A stretch of 64,000 nucleotides of DNA from Streptomyces sp. Alt3 (GTDB lineage Bacteria > Actinomycetota > Actinomycetes > Streptomycetales > Streptomycetaceae), in assembly GCF_030719215.1 (NCBI RefSeq), contig NZ_CP120983.1, forward strand, positions 4,588,001 to 4,652,000, given 5' to 3'. Below, piece after piece: positions 25,885 through 34,221 of the stretch; the first letter of the stretch is position 1, and every line of letters begins with the position of its first letter. A model generated the notes under the pieces. That model saw only the letters and a list, made by a program, of their open reading frames with translations, was not told the origin of the DNA and searched no databases. The position numbers were made by a program, and so were the translations under genes.

Positions 25885-25927
25885 GGAGATCATTCCTCGG
25901 CCAATGAATGGCCGAAGAGTGATCTCC
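25885..25927. repeat. Long inverted repeat, possible terminator or operator
   Basis: Two 19-base arms with two mismatches flank the loop ATGAA, in a locally AT-richer patch. It lies between merR (stop at 26100) and the small membrane gene (start at 25828). It could end the merR transcript or control the membrane gene. Around it, CATGCTTCCGGTGGTG is repeated at 26011-26026 and 26056-26071. Confidence 0.6.
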
Positions 25928-26099
25928 GCAGTGGTGTGCGAGTGCGTGGGCGTGCTTTGCGCACCTGACCGGGCGCGAAGCGCGCCACGGCGGCGGGTGG
26001 CTGTGGTGGTCATGCTTCCGGTGGTGTGTGCCGGGGGATGGGCTGCCCCGGTGAGCATGCTTCCGGTGGTGCGCGCTCCGGGGCGGGCTGCCACGGCGG

Positions 26100-26519
26100 T
26101 CACGCCTCCGGCGGCCCGTTCCGGTCCAGGCGGGTGCGCAGGGTCAGGGCGAACTCCTCCGCCCGCGCCAGCTGGACCCGCAGTCTGGCGACCTGTTCGG
26201 TCGCGGACCGTTCGTAGGCGCGTACCCGCTCCAGGAGTTCGTCGCGCTCGCCGGCCGCCGTCCCCCCGTCGTCGTCGAGGCGGTCGACCGCTTCCAGCAG
26301 GTCCCGCATCTCGTCCAGGCTGAAGCCGAGGGGTTTCATCCGGCGGACGACCATCAGCCGTGCCACATCGGCCTCGGTGTACAGCCGGAACCCGCCGCGG
26401 GACCGGGCCGAGGGGGTCACGAGCCCGGTCTCCTCGTAATGCCGGATCGTGCGCAGCGACAGCTCGGTGCGCGCGGCGACCTCGCCGATCTGCATGTGCT
26501 CGCTGCTCACGGTGACCAC
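26100..26519 (-). CDS. MerR family transcriptional regulator
   Basis: This 139-residue protein has the N-terminal winged HTH (MQIGEVAARTELSLRTIRHYEETGLV) and a C-terminal coiled dimerisation helix rich in Glu/Arg/Leu; there is no large ligand domain and no Cys cluster typical of metal sensors. The first of several GTG/ATG choices is used. A perfect 24-bp palindrome lies 48 bases upstream, so it probably binds there and regulates itself and the divergent SulP gene. Confidence 0.92.
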   Translation of the reverse strand: MVTVSSEHMQIGEVAARTELSLRTIRHYEETGLVTPSARSRGGFRLYTEADVARLMVVRRMKPLGFSLDEMRDLLEAVDRLDDDGGTAAGERDELLERVRAYERSATEQVARLRVQLARAEEFALTLRTRLDRNGPPEA

Positions 26520-26566
26520 GCGCCCTCTCGCCTCCCGCCGAGGCCACGGGAGGCCGGCGTTTCGAT

Positions 26567-26590
26567 CTCTACCCTAACGTTAGGGTAGAG
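26567..26590. promoter_or_regulatory. Perfect 24-bp palindromic operator for the MerR regulator
   Basis: The sequence is its own complement over 24 bases, with core ACCCTAACGTTAGGGT. It sits in the divergent region between merR and sulP. The remaining 245 bases up to the SulP start at 26836 contain no gene I can support; the long leader is GC-rich and unremarkable. Confidence 0.75.
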
Positions 26591-26835
26591 TTGCTCGGCG
26601 CCAGGTGCCCGGGGCCGACGACGCCTCCGGCGCGATCCGTACCCGTGCGAACGGGGCCGGAGCGATCCTGCCGAGCCCGTGCGTTCCGCACAGCCGCTCA
26701 CCGCGAGCCCGGCGACAAGCGGTGCGTCGTGCGCCACCACGCCCCGTCCGCCCCCATGCCTCCGTCCGCGGTGGCGGGCGATCCGCGGGAAGCCCTCCGG
26801 CCTCCCCGTCCTCCGCACGCCCCGGTCCGCCGGGC

Positions 26836-28365
26836 ATGCCCGAGCAACGACAGGTCACGTCTCCCTTGCCTTCCTCCGTACTGTCCCCGGCCTGGCTGCG
26901 CGGCTTCCGGCCGTCCTGGCTGTCCCCGAAGGTCTTCCGCACGGAGGTCCTGGCCGGTCTGGTCGTGGGGCTCGCGTTGATCCCCGAGGCGATCTCGTTC
27001 TCGATCATCGCCGGGGTGGACCCCGCCGTCGGTCTGTTCGCCGCCTTCACGATGGCCGTCGTCATCTCCGTCGTCGGCGGCAGGCCCGCGATGATCTCCG
27101 CCGCGACCGGCGCGGTCGCCCTCGTCATCGCCCCGCTCAACCGGGAGCACGGTTTCGGATACCTGATCGCGGGCGTCATTCTGGGCGGGGTCTTCCAGGT
27201 CGTCCTCGGGGCGCTCGGTGTCGCCCGGCTGATGAGGTTCGTGCCCCGCAGCGTGATGGTCGGCTTCGTCAACGCGCTGGCCATCCTGGTCTTCATGGGC
27301 CAGGTCCCCGAACTGACCGAAGTCCCCTGGCCCGTGTATCCGCTGGTCGTCGGCGGGCTGGTCCTGATGGTGCTGTTCCCGAGGATCACCAGGGCGGTCC
27401 CGGCCCCGCTGGTCTCCATCGTCATCCTGACGGCGATCACCGTCGCCGCCGGTATCGCCGTGCCGACGGTCGGCGACAAGGGCGAACTGCCCTCGTCCCT
27501 GCCGGTGCCGGGTCTGCCCGACGTGCCGTTCACCCTGGACACCCTGACGACCGTCGCCCCCTACGCGCTGGCCATGGCGCTGGTCGGACTGATGGAGTCG
27601 CTGATGACGGCGAAGCTGGTCGACGAGATCACCGACACCCACTCCAGCAAGACCCGTGAGTCGATCGGCCAGGGCGTCGCCAACATCGTGACCGGCTTCC
27701 TCGGCGGCATGGGCGGCTGCGCCATGATCGGCCAGACCATGATCAACGTGAAGGTCTCCGGTGCCCGTACCCGGCTGTCCACGTTCTTCGCCGGTGTCTT
27801 CCTGATGGTGCTGTGCATCGCGTTCGGGCCGCTCGTCTCCCGCATCCCGATGGCGGCACTCGTCGCGGTCATGGTCATGGTGTGCTTCGCGACCTTCGAC
27901 TGGCACTCCATCGCGCCGGGGACGCTCAGGCGGATGCCGGCCGGTGAGATCGTGGTGATGGTCGTCACGGTGGTCTGTGTCGTCGCCACCGAGAACCTCG
28001 CCGTCGGTGTCGTCGTCGGCTCGGTCACCGCCATGGTCATCTTCGCCAGACGCGTCGCACACCTCGCCGATGTCACGTCCGTCACCGACGCGGACGGAGA
28101 ACGGATCGTCTACTCCGTCTTCGGGGAGCTCTTCTTCGCCTCGTCCAACGACCTCGTCGGGCGGTTCGACTACGCCGCCGATCCCCGGTCGGTCGTCATC
28201 GACCTGACCTCGGCACACATCTGGGACGCCTCCTCGGTCGCCACGCTGGACGCCATCACGACGAAGTACGAACAGCGGGGGAAGAGCGTCGAGATCGTCG
28301 GCCTCAACGAGCGGAGCGCCGACCTCCACGGCTCCCTCAGCGGCCGGCTGGCCGGTGGCTCCTGA
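26836..28365 (+). CDS. SulP family anion transporter
   Basis: This 509-residue protein is a membrane anion permease with about 10-12 hydrophobic segments. It opens FRTEVLAGLVVGLALIPEAISFSIIAGVDP, a typical SulP start, and ends with a cytoplasmic STAS domain (RIVYSVFGELFFASS ... VVIDLTSAHIWDASSVATL) at about 410-500. Substrates of the family include sulfate, bicarbonate and dicarboxylates; this one cannot be assigned. The ATG at 26836 has only a weak ribosome site. It is divergent from merR and probably controlled by it. Confidence 0.92.
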   Translation: MPEQRQVTSPLPSSVLSPAWLRGFRPSWLSPKVFRTEVLAGLVVGLALIPEAISFSIIAGVDPAVGLFAAFTMAVVISVVGGRPAMISAATGAVALVIAPLNREHGFGYLIAGVILGGVFQVVLGALGVARLMRFVPRSVMVGFVNALAILVFMGQVPELTEVPWPVYPLVVGGLVLMVLFPRITRAVPAPLVSIVILTAITVAAGIAVPTVGDKGELPSSLPVPGLPDVPFTLDTLTTVAPYALAMALVGLMESLMTAKLVDEITDTHSSKTRESIGQGVANIVTGFLGGMGGCAMIGQTMINVKVSGARTRLSTFFAGVFLMVLCIAFGPLVSRIPMAALVAVMVMVCFATFDWHSIAPGTLRRMPAGEIVVMVVTVVCVVATENLAVGVVVGSVTAMVIFARRVAHLADVTSVTDADGERIVYSVFGELFFASSNDLVGRFDYAADPRSVVIDLTSAHIWDASSVATLDAITTKYEQRGKSVEIVGLNERSADLHGSLSGRLAGGS

Positions 28366-28668
28366 CGCACCCGGGGCCGTGCCGGGGCGTCCGGCGGCGG
28401 GTGCCGGTGTGCCCGGGGTGTGTGCCGGGAGGCGGTTCGCCGGGTCCGCCGGGAAGCGGAGCGGTGCGGACGGTATCAGGCATTCGGCGCGATCTGTGTG
28501 CCTGGCGTGAAGCTCCTCGGGAGAGATGACGCACACGCCGTTCCGCGAACGTACCGGCCCGGAAGGGTGGGTTGCCATCCGTACCCCGGCTGGGCAATGG
28601 TTGCCGCAGGGAAAGTACTTTCGTCCAGTTGGAAGGTGGTGCGACCCGCCTCGGGCGGGTCCCCCCTC
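28366..28668. other. Leader region before the SpoIIE gene
   Basis: These 303 bases hold no supportable gene, although the SpoIIE frame is open from 28420. A hairpin with perfect 8-base arms (GACCCGCC, loop TCG) spans 28643-28661, followed by a C-run up to the ATG at 28669. There is no ribosome site next to that ATG. A near inverted pair TTGCCAT/ATGGTTGCC lies around 28570-28610. Confidence 0.45.
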
Positions 28669-30348
28669 ATGGCTCCTCTGAAGGAACACATCGCCACGAA
28701 AACTCAGCAACGGTCCGCGTCCGAGCAGTGGGGCCCGGCCCCGTACGCAGTGATAGTCGTCGACCGGGCCGGAACGGTCCGCGACCTCAACCCGGCGGCG
28801 GCCTCGCTCCTGGGAGGCGCCGCCCGGGGCGCCGCACTGTCGGACGCCGCGCCGTCCTGGCTGGCACGTGCCCACGAGGAGACGACGAACCCCACCGGAC
28901 GACCGGCCGGTGACGCCACCGCACCGCTGCGCCCCGTGTTCCGCGGACGGATCGGTGCGCGCAGCTTCGAGGCGCACCCGGCCCCCGACGGGGACGGGGA
29001 CGTGGTGTGGTGGCTGGCCGACGACACCGACCGGCGCCTCGTCGAGGAGGAACTGGCCACGGAGCGGGAGCGCACCGCCTTCCTGGCGGAGGCCTCGAAC
29101 GTACTTCTGGCATCGCTGAACACCGACCGCTGCATGCATGTCACCGCCCAGCTCGCCTCCCAGTACCTCGCCGAGGCCGCCGTCGTCATCGTGCCCGCCG
29201 CGGGCCGGAAGCTGCCCATGACGTACGCCGTCGAGGGTGGTGCGGCCGTCCGCCGGACCGTGACCGCGGACACCGCCCTGGTGCCCGGCCTGAGCGAGGC
29301 GCTGCAGGGTTTCCCGCCCGTCCCCTCCCGGTGGATCGACCCGGCCCTCCTGCCGGACTGGCTCATCCCCGAGGAGTTCACCGGGACCGTCGGCTCGGCC
29401 TCCGTCACCCCGCTGCCGGGCCACGGCGTCCCGGCGGGTGTCCTGGTGCTGCTGCGCGGCACCGCCTCCACCGAGTTCAGCGAGAACGAGGAGGTCTTCG
29501 CCCGGCTGTTCGCCGCGCGGGCCGGTGCGGCCCTGTCCGCCGCGCGGCTGTACGCGGAGCAGAGCGACATAACGCGCACCCTCATGCGCGACCTCCTGCC
29601 GCCCCGGCTCGACCGGGTCAACGGGGTCGAGTTCGCCGGCGGTTACCAGCCCGCGGCGGCGCGGGACCGGGTCGGCGGCGACTTCTACGACGTCCACCCG
29701 GGCAGCACGCCCGACGAGGCGTCCCTGGCGGTCCTCGGGGACGTGTGCGGCAAGGGACTGGACGCGGCGGTGCTCACGGGCAAGATCCGTAACACGCTCC
29801 AGGCGCTGACACCGATGGCGGGCGACCACGAGGGCATGCTGCGGCTGCTCAACGGGGCGCTCCTCAACTCGCACCACACCCGCTTCGCGACGCTGGTGCT
29901 GGCTTCGGTCCGGCGCGAGGAGAACCGGGTGCGTCTGCGCCTCACCTCGGCGGGCCACCCCGCCCCCCTGGTGATCCGCAACGACGGCAGGGTGGAGGAG
30001 ATCGACACCCGCGGGACCCTCGTCGGGGCGCTGCCCCACATCGAGGCCCGCACGGTGGAGACCGAGCTGCTCCCGGGCGAGACGTGCCTGCTCTACACCG
30101 ACGGCGTCACCGAGGCCCGCGGTGGGCCGCTCGGTGACGAACTGTTCGGTGAGGAGCGGCTGATGCGGGCCATGGCGGAGTGCGCCGGCATGCCGGGGAC
30201 GGCCGTGGTCGAGCGGGTGCAGATGCTCGCGTCCCAGTGGCTCCACGACGGCCGGCACGACGACATGGCGCTCGTCGCGATCACCGCTCCGCCGACCACG
30301 CACCTGAGCGCGGTGAACGGGCACACCCGGGGCAGGTACACGCAATGA
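28669..30348 (+). CDS. SpoIIE-type PP2C phosphatase with PAS and GAF domains
   Basis: This 559-residue signalling phosphatase has an N-terminal PAS domain (YAVIVVDRAGTVRDLNPAAA) at about 25-110, a GAF-like domain at about 135-290, and a C-terminal SpoIIE/PP2C domain. VGGDFYDV at about 335-342, GDVCGKGLDAA, TSAGHPAPLV and LYTDGVTEAR hold the metal-binding aspartates. Such enzymes dephosphorylate STAS anti-anti-sigma proteins. The start is uncertain because the ATG at 28669 has no ribosome site. Its stop overlaps the B12 protein start (ATGA), so the two are coupled; STAS proteins downstream are the likely substrates. Confidence 0.9.
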   Translation: MAPLKEHIATKTQQRSASEQWGPAPYAVIVVDRAGTVRDLNPAAASLLGGAARGAALSDAAPSWLARAHEETTNPTGRPAGDATAPLRPVFRGRIGARSFEAHPAPDGDGDVVWWLADDTDRRLVEEELATERERTAFLAEASNVLLASLNTDRCMHVTAQLASQYLAEAAVVIVPAAGRKLPMTYAVEGGAAVRRTVTADTALVPGLSEALQGFPPVPSRWIDPALLPDWLIPEEFTGTVGSASVTPLPGHGVPAGVLVLLRGTASTEFSENEEVFARLFAARAGAALSAARLYAEQSDITRTLMRDLLPPRLDRVNGVEFAGGYQPAAARDRVGGDFYDVHPGSTPDEASLAVLGDVCGKGLDAAVLTGKIRNTLQALTPMAGDHEGMLRLLNGALLNSHHTRFATLVLASVRREENRVRLRLTSAGHPAPLVIRNDGRVEEIDTRGTLVGALPHIEARTVETELLPGETCLLYTDGVTEARGGPLGDELFGEERLMRAMAECAGMPGTAVVERVQMLASQWLHDGRHDDMALVAITAPPTTHLSAVNGHTRGRYTQ

Positions 30349-31475
30349 GTACGGAAACCCTCGCCGCGCCCGATGTGCGCGGTCTCCAGGACAAGTTGTG
30401 GACCGCGGTGACGGGCCGGGACGAGCATGCCGCAGCCGCGGTGCTCTTCAGCGCGCTGGACGCCGGTATCGACGCCGAGACCGCGCTGCTGGACGTCCTC
30501 GCGCCGGTACAGGCGCGGGTCGGCAGCGAGTGGGCGGCCAACCGCCTGAGCGTGGCGCAGGAACACGCGGCGAGTGCCATCGCCGAGCGGGTCATCGCGG
30601 CCCTCGCCCACCACCCGGCCGTACGCACCACTCCACGGCTGGGCCGCGTCACCGTGGCCTGTGTCGACCAGGAATGGCATGTGCTGCCGGCCCGGCTGCT
30701 GGCCGAGGTCCTCACCCTGCGCGGGTGGCAGGTCGACTTCCTCGGGGCCCAGGTGCCCACACCGCACCTCATCGGCCACCTGCACAACAACGGTGCCGAC
30801 GTGGTCGCGCTCTCCTCCTCGATCCCCACCCGGCTGCCCACCGCGCACGCGGCCGTCACCGCCTGCCAGGCCGTCGGGGTGCCCGTACTGGCCGGTGGCG
30901 CGGCGTTCGGGCCCGACGGGCGGTACGCGCTCCGGCTGGGTGCCGACGCCTGGGCGCCCGACGCCCGCTCCGCCGCGCGCCGTATCGCGGACGGGATCCC
31001 GGCGCCGGTGCCTGCCGCCGGGCGGCAGCAGACGGACGATCTGCCGCACCTGAGCGACCAGGAGTACACCCTCGTCGTCCGCAGCAGGCCGCAGCTCGTG
31101 CGGGAGGTGCTGGCCCAGTTGGAAGGACGCTTCCCCGCCGCCGCGGCCTACACGGAGCAGCAGCGCGAGCACACCGCGCAGGACATCGCCCACATCGTCG
31201 AATACCTGGGCGTGGCCCTCTACATGGACGACGACGAGCTCTTCACCGGCTTCCTGACCTGGACCGCCGGCATCCTGGAGGCCCGGAGGGTCCCGGCCGC
31301 CTCCCTGCTGCCGGTCCTCGACGTCCTGGGGACGGAGCTCAAGGACTTCCCCCGATCCACCCGGCTGCTCGGCGAGGCGCGTTCCGCCCTGGACGTCCTC
31401 GTGGCAGCCGCCGGCAACAACCCCGGAGCCTCGGATGACCGATCTGCCCTGTCCGCCCTTCACCCTGGAAGTTGA
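30345..31475 (+). CDS. Stand-alone cobalamin-binding protein with CarH-type motif
   Basis: This 376-residue protein has a helical domain (about 10-90) and a B12-binding Rossmann domain (about 98-215), then an all-helical C-terminal domain (about 225-360). W63 is followed nine residues later by E73-H74, the W-x9-EH motif of adenosylcobalamin photoreceptors of the CarH/LitR type. H112 in D-Q-E-W-H aligns with the cobalt-ligating His of the usual E/D-x-H-x2-G motif; the Gly is replaced by Pro. No DNA-binding domain is present. It overlaps the phosphatase gene by ATGA and the STAS gene by 41 bases, so it probably senses light or cobalamin for this partner-switching module. Confidence 0.88.
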   Translation: MSTETLAAPDVRGLQDKLWTAVTGRDEHAAAAVLFSALDAGIDAETALLDVLAPVQARVGSEWAANRLSVAQEHAASAIAERVIAALAHHPAVRTTPRLGRVTVACVDQEWHVLPARLLAEVLTLRGWQVDFLGAQVPTPHLIGHLHNNGADVVALSSSIPTRLPTAHAAVTACQAVGVPVLAGGAAFGPDGRYALRLGADAWAPDARSAARRIADGIPAPVPAAGRQQTDDLPHLSDQEYTLVVRSRPQLVREVLAQLEGRFPAAAAYTEQQREHTAQDIAHIVEYLGVALYMDDDELFTGFLTWTAGILEARRVPAASLLPVLDVLGTELKDFPRSTRLLGEARSALDVLVAAAGNNPGASDDRSALSALHPGS

Positions 31476-31824
31476 GGCCGGCCCGGGTGCCGTACGGCTG
31501 CGTCTCGTCGGTGACCTGGACTACGACACCAGCGAGCAGCTGGTGGAGCGTGCCCAGGAATGCCTCGCCGCCGATCCCGCCCCGCAGGTGCTCGTCCTGG
31601 ACTGTTCAGGGCTGCGCATGTGCGACTCGAGCGGTGTCTCCGCCCTTCTGCTGATCCACCGCGGCACGACGTCGGGAGGTGTCGTGCTGCAGCTGTGGAA
31701 CGCGCCCGGCTCCCTCCTCAAGACCCTGGAGGTCACGGGCATCCGGCATCTGTTCGTCCTCGACGGTGCCGATGCCCAGGGCGAGCGTGCGCAGGACGGC
31801 CCGCCGCCCGTCCCTTCCGGCTGA
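31435..31824 (+). CDS. STAS domain anti-sigma factor antagonist (1)
   Basis: This 129-residue protein has a SpoIIAA-like STAS fold. DCSGLRMCDSSGVSALLLIHR contains the phosphorylatable Ser at 65 or 66. The C-terminal 25 residues are a disordered Gln/Gly/Pro tail. Its start lies inside the end of the B12 gene, so three genes form one coupled unit: phosphatase, sensor and antagonist. The expected role is to release a sigma factor when dephosphorylated by the upstream phosphatase. Confidence 0.9.
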   Translation: MTDLPCPPFTLEVEAGPGAVRLRLVGDLDYDTSEQLVERAQECLAADPAPQVLVLDCSGLRMCDSSGVSALLLIHRGTTSGGVVLQLWNAPGSLLKTLEVTGIRHLFVLDGADAQGERAQDGPPPVPSG

Positions 31825-31860
31825 GGCGACACCGCGTCAGCCGGGTGGAACGGGCGGCGG

Positions 31861-32241
31861 TCAGGAGCCGCGCGGAGGGTCGCCGAGGGCGGCGTCGAGC
31901 GTGGGGTAGCTCCTGATCACGCGGTCGACACCCGAGGTCCGCAGGAGCCGGGTCAGGACCGCGCCCGGTGCGGCGACGCGCAATTCGGTCCGCCGGTGCA
32001 CCTCGATGAGGAGGCTGAGGAAGGACGAGTCCGCGAAGGTGACCGCCGACGCGTCCAGTACGACGACCTGGTGCCCGGGCGCCGCCTGCCACAGGGCGAT
32101 GAACAGCGGATCGATGGTGTCGCAGTCGAGATCGCCCTGCGCACGGACGACCCAGTGACCGTTGACCTCGCCCTCGGCCGCCACCACGGGCGGGCCTGCA
32201 GGCGCGGAGTTGTCGACGTTGTCGAGAGGCTCGCGGACCAT
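31861..32241 (-). CDS. STAS domain anti-sigma factor antagonist (2)
   Basis: This 126-residue STAS protein has the phosphorylation site in VTFADSSFLSLL at residues 71-73. I chose the ATG giving MVREPLDNVDNSA. It converges with the first STAS gene across 36 bases and lies downstream of the ATPase gene on the minus strand. The set forms a second arm of the same signalling cluster. Confidence 0.88.
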   Translation of the reverse strand: MVREPLDNVDNSAPAGPPVVAAEGEVNGHWVVRAQGDLDCDTIDPLFIALWQAAPGHQVVVLDASAVTFADSSFLSLLIEVHRRTELRVAAPGAVLTRLLRTSGVDRVIRSYPTLDAALGDPPRGS

Positions 32242-32291
32242 GCGGGGATTATGCCAACCACCCACGGCCGTCGGCGCGCACGCCCCGGCGT

Positions 32292-32777
32292 TCAGGTGAG
32301 GGCGACCAGCGCCACGATGTGCTTCCCGCCGGGGAGGTACGTGATGGAGACCCGCCTCGCCAGGCGGCGTACCAGGAGCCAGCCGTAGCCGCCGATGGAG
32401 GCGGCGGCCGGATCGCGCTCCGCGGTGACCGGGGCGCGGGTGCTGGCGTCGGCGACCGTGAGGAGGAGGCCGTCGTCGGTGATCTGCGCGGTGAACCCGG
32501 TGAGCCCTCCGCCGTGCCGGACCGCGTTGGTCACGAGCTCGGAGGTGACCAGCAGCGCGTCCGCGACGACGACGTCGGCGGGGCCCTCCCCGTCGAGCAC
32601 GCAGAACTCAGCCTCCAGGAGTCGGGTGACCATGTCCCGGGCCGCGGCCGCGTTCCGTGGCACCCCGGGCACGGGGCGCGCACCCGTCGGCTGCTCCGGC
32701 GCAGGCGGGCCGGCGGCTTCCTCCGGCCCATCGGCAGGAATCGCGCCGTCGCTCAGCACTTCTCGTTCCCCGTTCAT
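32292..32777 (-). CDS. Anti-sigma regulatory ATPase (HATPase_c, RsbW-like)
   Basis: This 161-residue protein has an N-terminal Pro/Ala-rich extension of about 40 residues and then a GHKL ATPase domain: N-box SELVTNAVRH around 79-88, G1-like VADAS at 108-112 and G2 GGYGWLLVRR at 129-138. It should phosphorylate STAS proteins or sequester a sigma factor. No sigma-factor gene is adjacent, so its target lies elsewhere. It is flanked on the same strand by STAS genes at 31861 and 32860. Confidence 0.88.
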   Translation of the reverse strand: MNGEREVLSDGAIPADGPEEAAGPPAPEQPTGARPVPGVPRNAAAARDMVTRLLEAEFCVLDGEGPADVVVADALLVTSELVTNAVRHGGGLTGFTAQITDDGLLLTVADASTRAPVTAERDPAAASIGGYGWLLVRRLARRVSITYLPGGKHIVALVALT

Positions 32778-32859
32778 TGCCCTCTGCGCCTGCCCGGTCG
32801 GGCCCGGGCCACACGTCCGAACCGGGGGCCGGTCCGTGGACGGTGCTGCCCGGGGGCGG

Positions 32860-33213
32860 TCAGCACCGCAGCGCCGCGTCCACCGTGTCGGCGAACGTGA
32901 AGGCACCGAGCGTGCCCGAGACCTCGAACAGCCTGCGTACGCCCGTGTCCAGCGGTCCGGCCAGCACCAGTCGTACTCCGGCCCCGGCATGGCGCCGCTG
33001 CGCGTTCAACAGGGCGTGCAGGGCCGTCGAGTCGGCGAACCGCAGCAGGGACAGGTCCGCCACCGTGAGCCGTCCGCCCGCCCCGACGGCCTCCTCCAGC
33101 GCGTCGACCAGCTCGGAAGGGCCCGACCACCCGTCCAGGCTTCCCCGGACACGGATCAGGACGACACCGTCGTCCGTGGTCTCCACGACCACATGCAGTT
33201 CATCCGCCGTCAT
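32860..33213 (-). CDS. STAS domain anti-sigma factor antagonist (3)
   Basis: This 117-residue protein is an STAS fold with a DST triplet at 61-63 (LRFADSTALHALL), so the phosphate acceptor would be Ser62 or Thr63. It is the first gene of the minus-strand arm (STAS, ATPase, STAS). Together with the plus-strand arm this gives one phosphatase, one kinase-like ATPase and three antagonists in 4.5 kb. Confidence 0.88.
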   Translation of the reverse strand: MTADELHVVVETTDDGVVLIRVRGSLDGWSGPSELVDALEEAVGAGGRLTVADLSLLRFADSTALHALLNAQRRHAGAGVRLVLAGPLDTGVRRLFEVSGTLGAFTFADTVDAALRC

Positions 33214-33333
33214 GCGTCATATGTTCCTACACCGCGAAAACGGTGTGGAGCGCGGTCCCGGCATCAGGACCGGGCAGGTCCCGGCGTCCGGCCCCGGTGA
33301 CTCCGCCTCCCGCGACAGGGGCGTGCCGCTGCG

Positions 33334-33765
33334 TCAGGGCCACACCAGGCAGTACGCCTGGTGCCCCGCGTCGTGCAGCCGGTGGGAGAAGTCCTGCCAC
33401 TCGTGGAGCAGCTGGTAGACGTTGAACGCGTCGCGCGGGCCGCCGCGGTCCGGGACCGTGGACCAGATGAAGGCCGCCGCGCCGACCGACTCCTCGCCGA
33501 CGTCACGCAGGGGGTCCACCACCGTCATCGGCAGCTTGACCACCGCGTAGTCGGGGTGCAGCACGACCAGCTCCAGCGGTGGCACCTTGTGCAGGGGTAT
33601 GCCCTGTATGCCGGTGAGGACCATGGCCGCCACGGTCTCGGGCTTGATCTTGCTGAACATGCCGCCCATGCCCAGTTCGTCGCCGCCCAGCTCCTCGGGC
33701 CGCATGGAAATGGGCACACGTGCGGCGGTGGCCCCGTCGGGGGCACCGAAGTACTTGTAGGTCAC
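33334..33765 (-). CDS. Conserved hypothetical cytoplasmic protein
   Basis: This 143-residue protein contains MRPEELGGDELGMGGMFSKI and ends DAFNVYQLLHEWQDFSHRLHDAGHQAYCLVWP. I recall such a protein as conserved in Streptomyces but cannot name a domain. No signal or membrane helix is visible. The GTG at 33765 is favoured by GGAAGG six bases upstream; the frame is open to an ATG at 33930, which would add 55 basic residues. No operon partner. Confidence 0.72.
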   Translation of the reverse strand: MTYKYFGAPDGATAARVPISMRPEELGGDELGMGGMFSKIKPETVAAMVLTGIQGIPLHKVPPLELVVLHPDYAVVKLPMTVVDPLRDVGEESVGAAAFIWSTVPDRGGPRDAFNVYQLLHEWQDFSHRLHDAGHQAYCLVWP

Positions 33766-34065
33766 CCCCACCCTTCCACTGCTCCTGCTCCCCGGACCCT
33801 CGACGCCACCCGCCGGTGCGTCCCGTAGGCGCTCGGCCTCGCGTTCCGCCCTGCGCCGGTGCCGCCCTCGCCGGGCAGGCTCGGGCCCCAGGTCGTCGGT
33901 CCCTTCGCCCACTCCGCCACCGCGATGCATATCTCATCCACCCGACTACTTCTTAGGAGACACAGCCCCGCCGCGCAACCCGATCATCGTCAGTGACCTC
34001 CCCCACGGGCGTGCGGTGAAACACCTGTCCGCAAGACCGTCCACGCCTCTGACACCATGGCATGT

Positions 34066-34113
34066 GTGAGCTTTCCCTATGACGCCCCAGTTTTGCAGAC
34101 GCGAGGAGACTGA
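34066..34113 (+). pseudogene. Short ORF resembling the hemL start (decayed duplicate or leader peptide)
   Basis: A GTG-started frame encodes MSFPYDAPVLQTRGD and stops. Its residues PYDAPVLQT resemble YEAPVSQT at HemL residues 5-12. At DNA level 34078-34102 matches 34234-34258 in 21 of 25 positions. It lies 108 bases before hemL. It is either a truncated copy of the hemL 5' end or a translated leader. The rest of the 33766-34065 gap shows no gene. Confidence 0.5.
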
Positions 34114-34141
34114 CGCCCTTTCGTTGTACGAGCCTCATACG

Positions 34142-34184
34142 GGGAGAGCGCGCTCCCTGCTCACCGGCGGCCGGAATTCCGGCC
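34142..34184 (+). promoter_or_regulatory. Two hairpins in the hemL leader
   Basis: GGGAGAGCGCGCTCCC (34142-34157, one mismatch) and the perfect palindrome GGCCGGAATTCCGGCC (34169-34184) lie between the short ORF and hemL. They could form an attenuator or be part of an inserted fragment. Confidence 0.4.
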
Positions 34185-34221
34185 AGGCCCCCCGAATCCC
34201 GAATCGCAGATCAGGACCAAA

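Noticed and set aside
26698..30345. A 1215-codon open frame on the minus strand
   Set aside because: It runs antisense to the SulP and SpoIIE genes, is full of Arg/Gly/Asp/His low-complexity sequence and has no domain; it is a by-product of high-GC codon bias.
34064..34113. Alternative hemL start at the upstream GTG
   Set aside because: The frame stops after 15 codons at 34113 and cannot continue into hemL.
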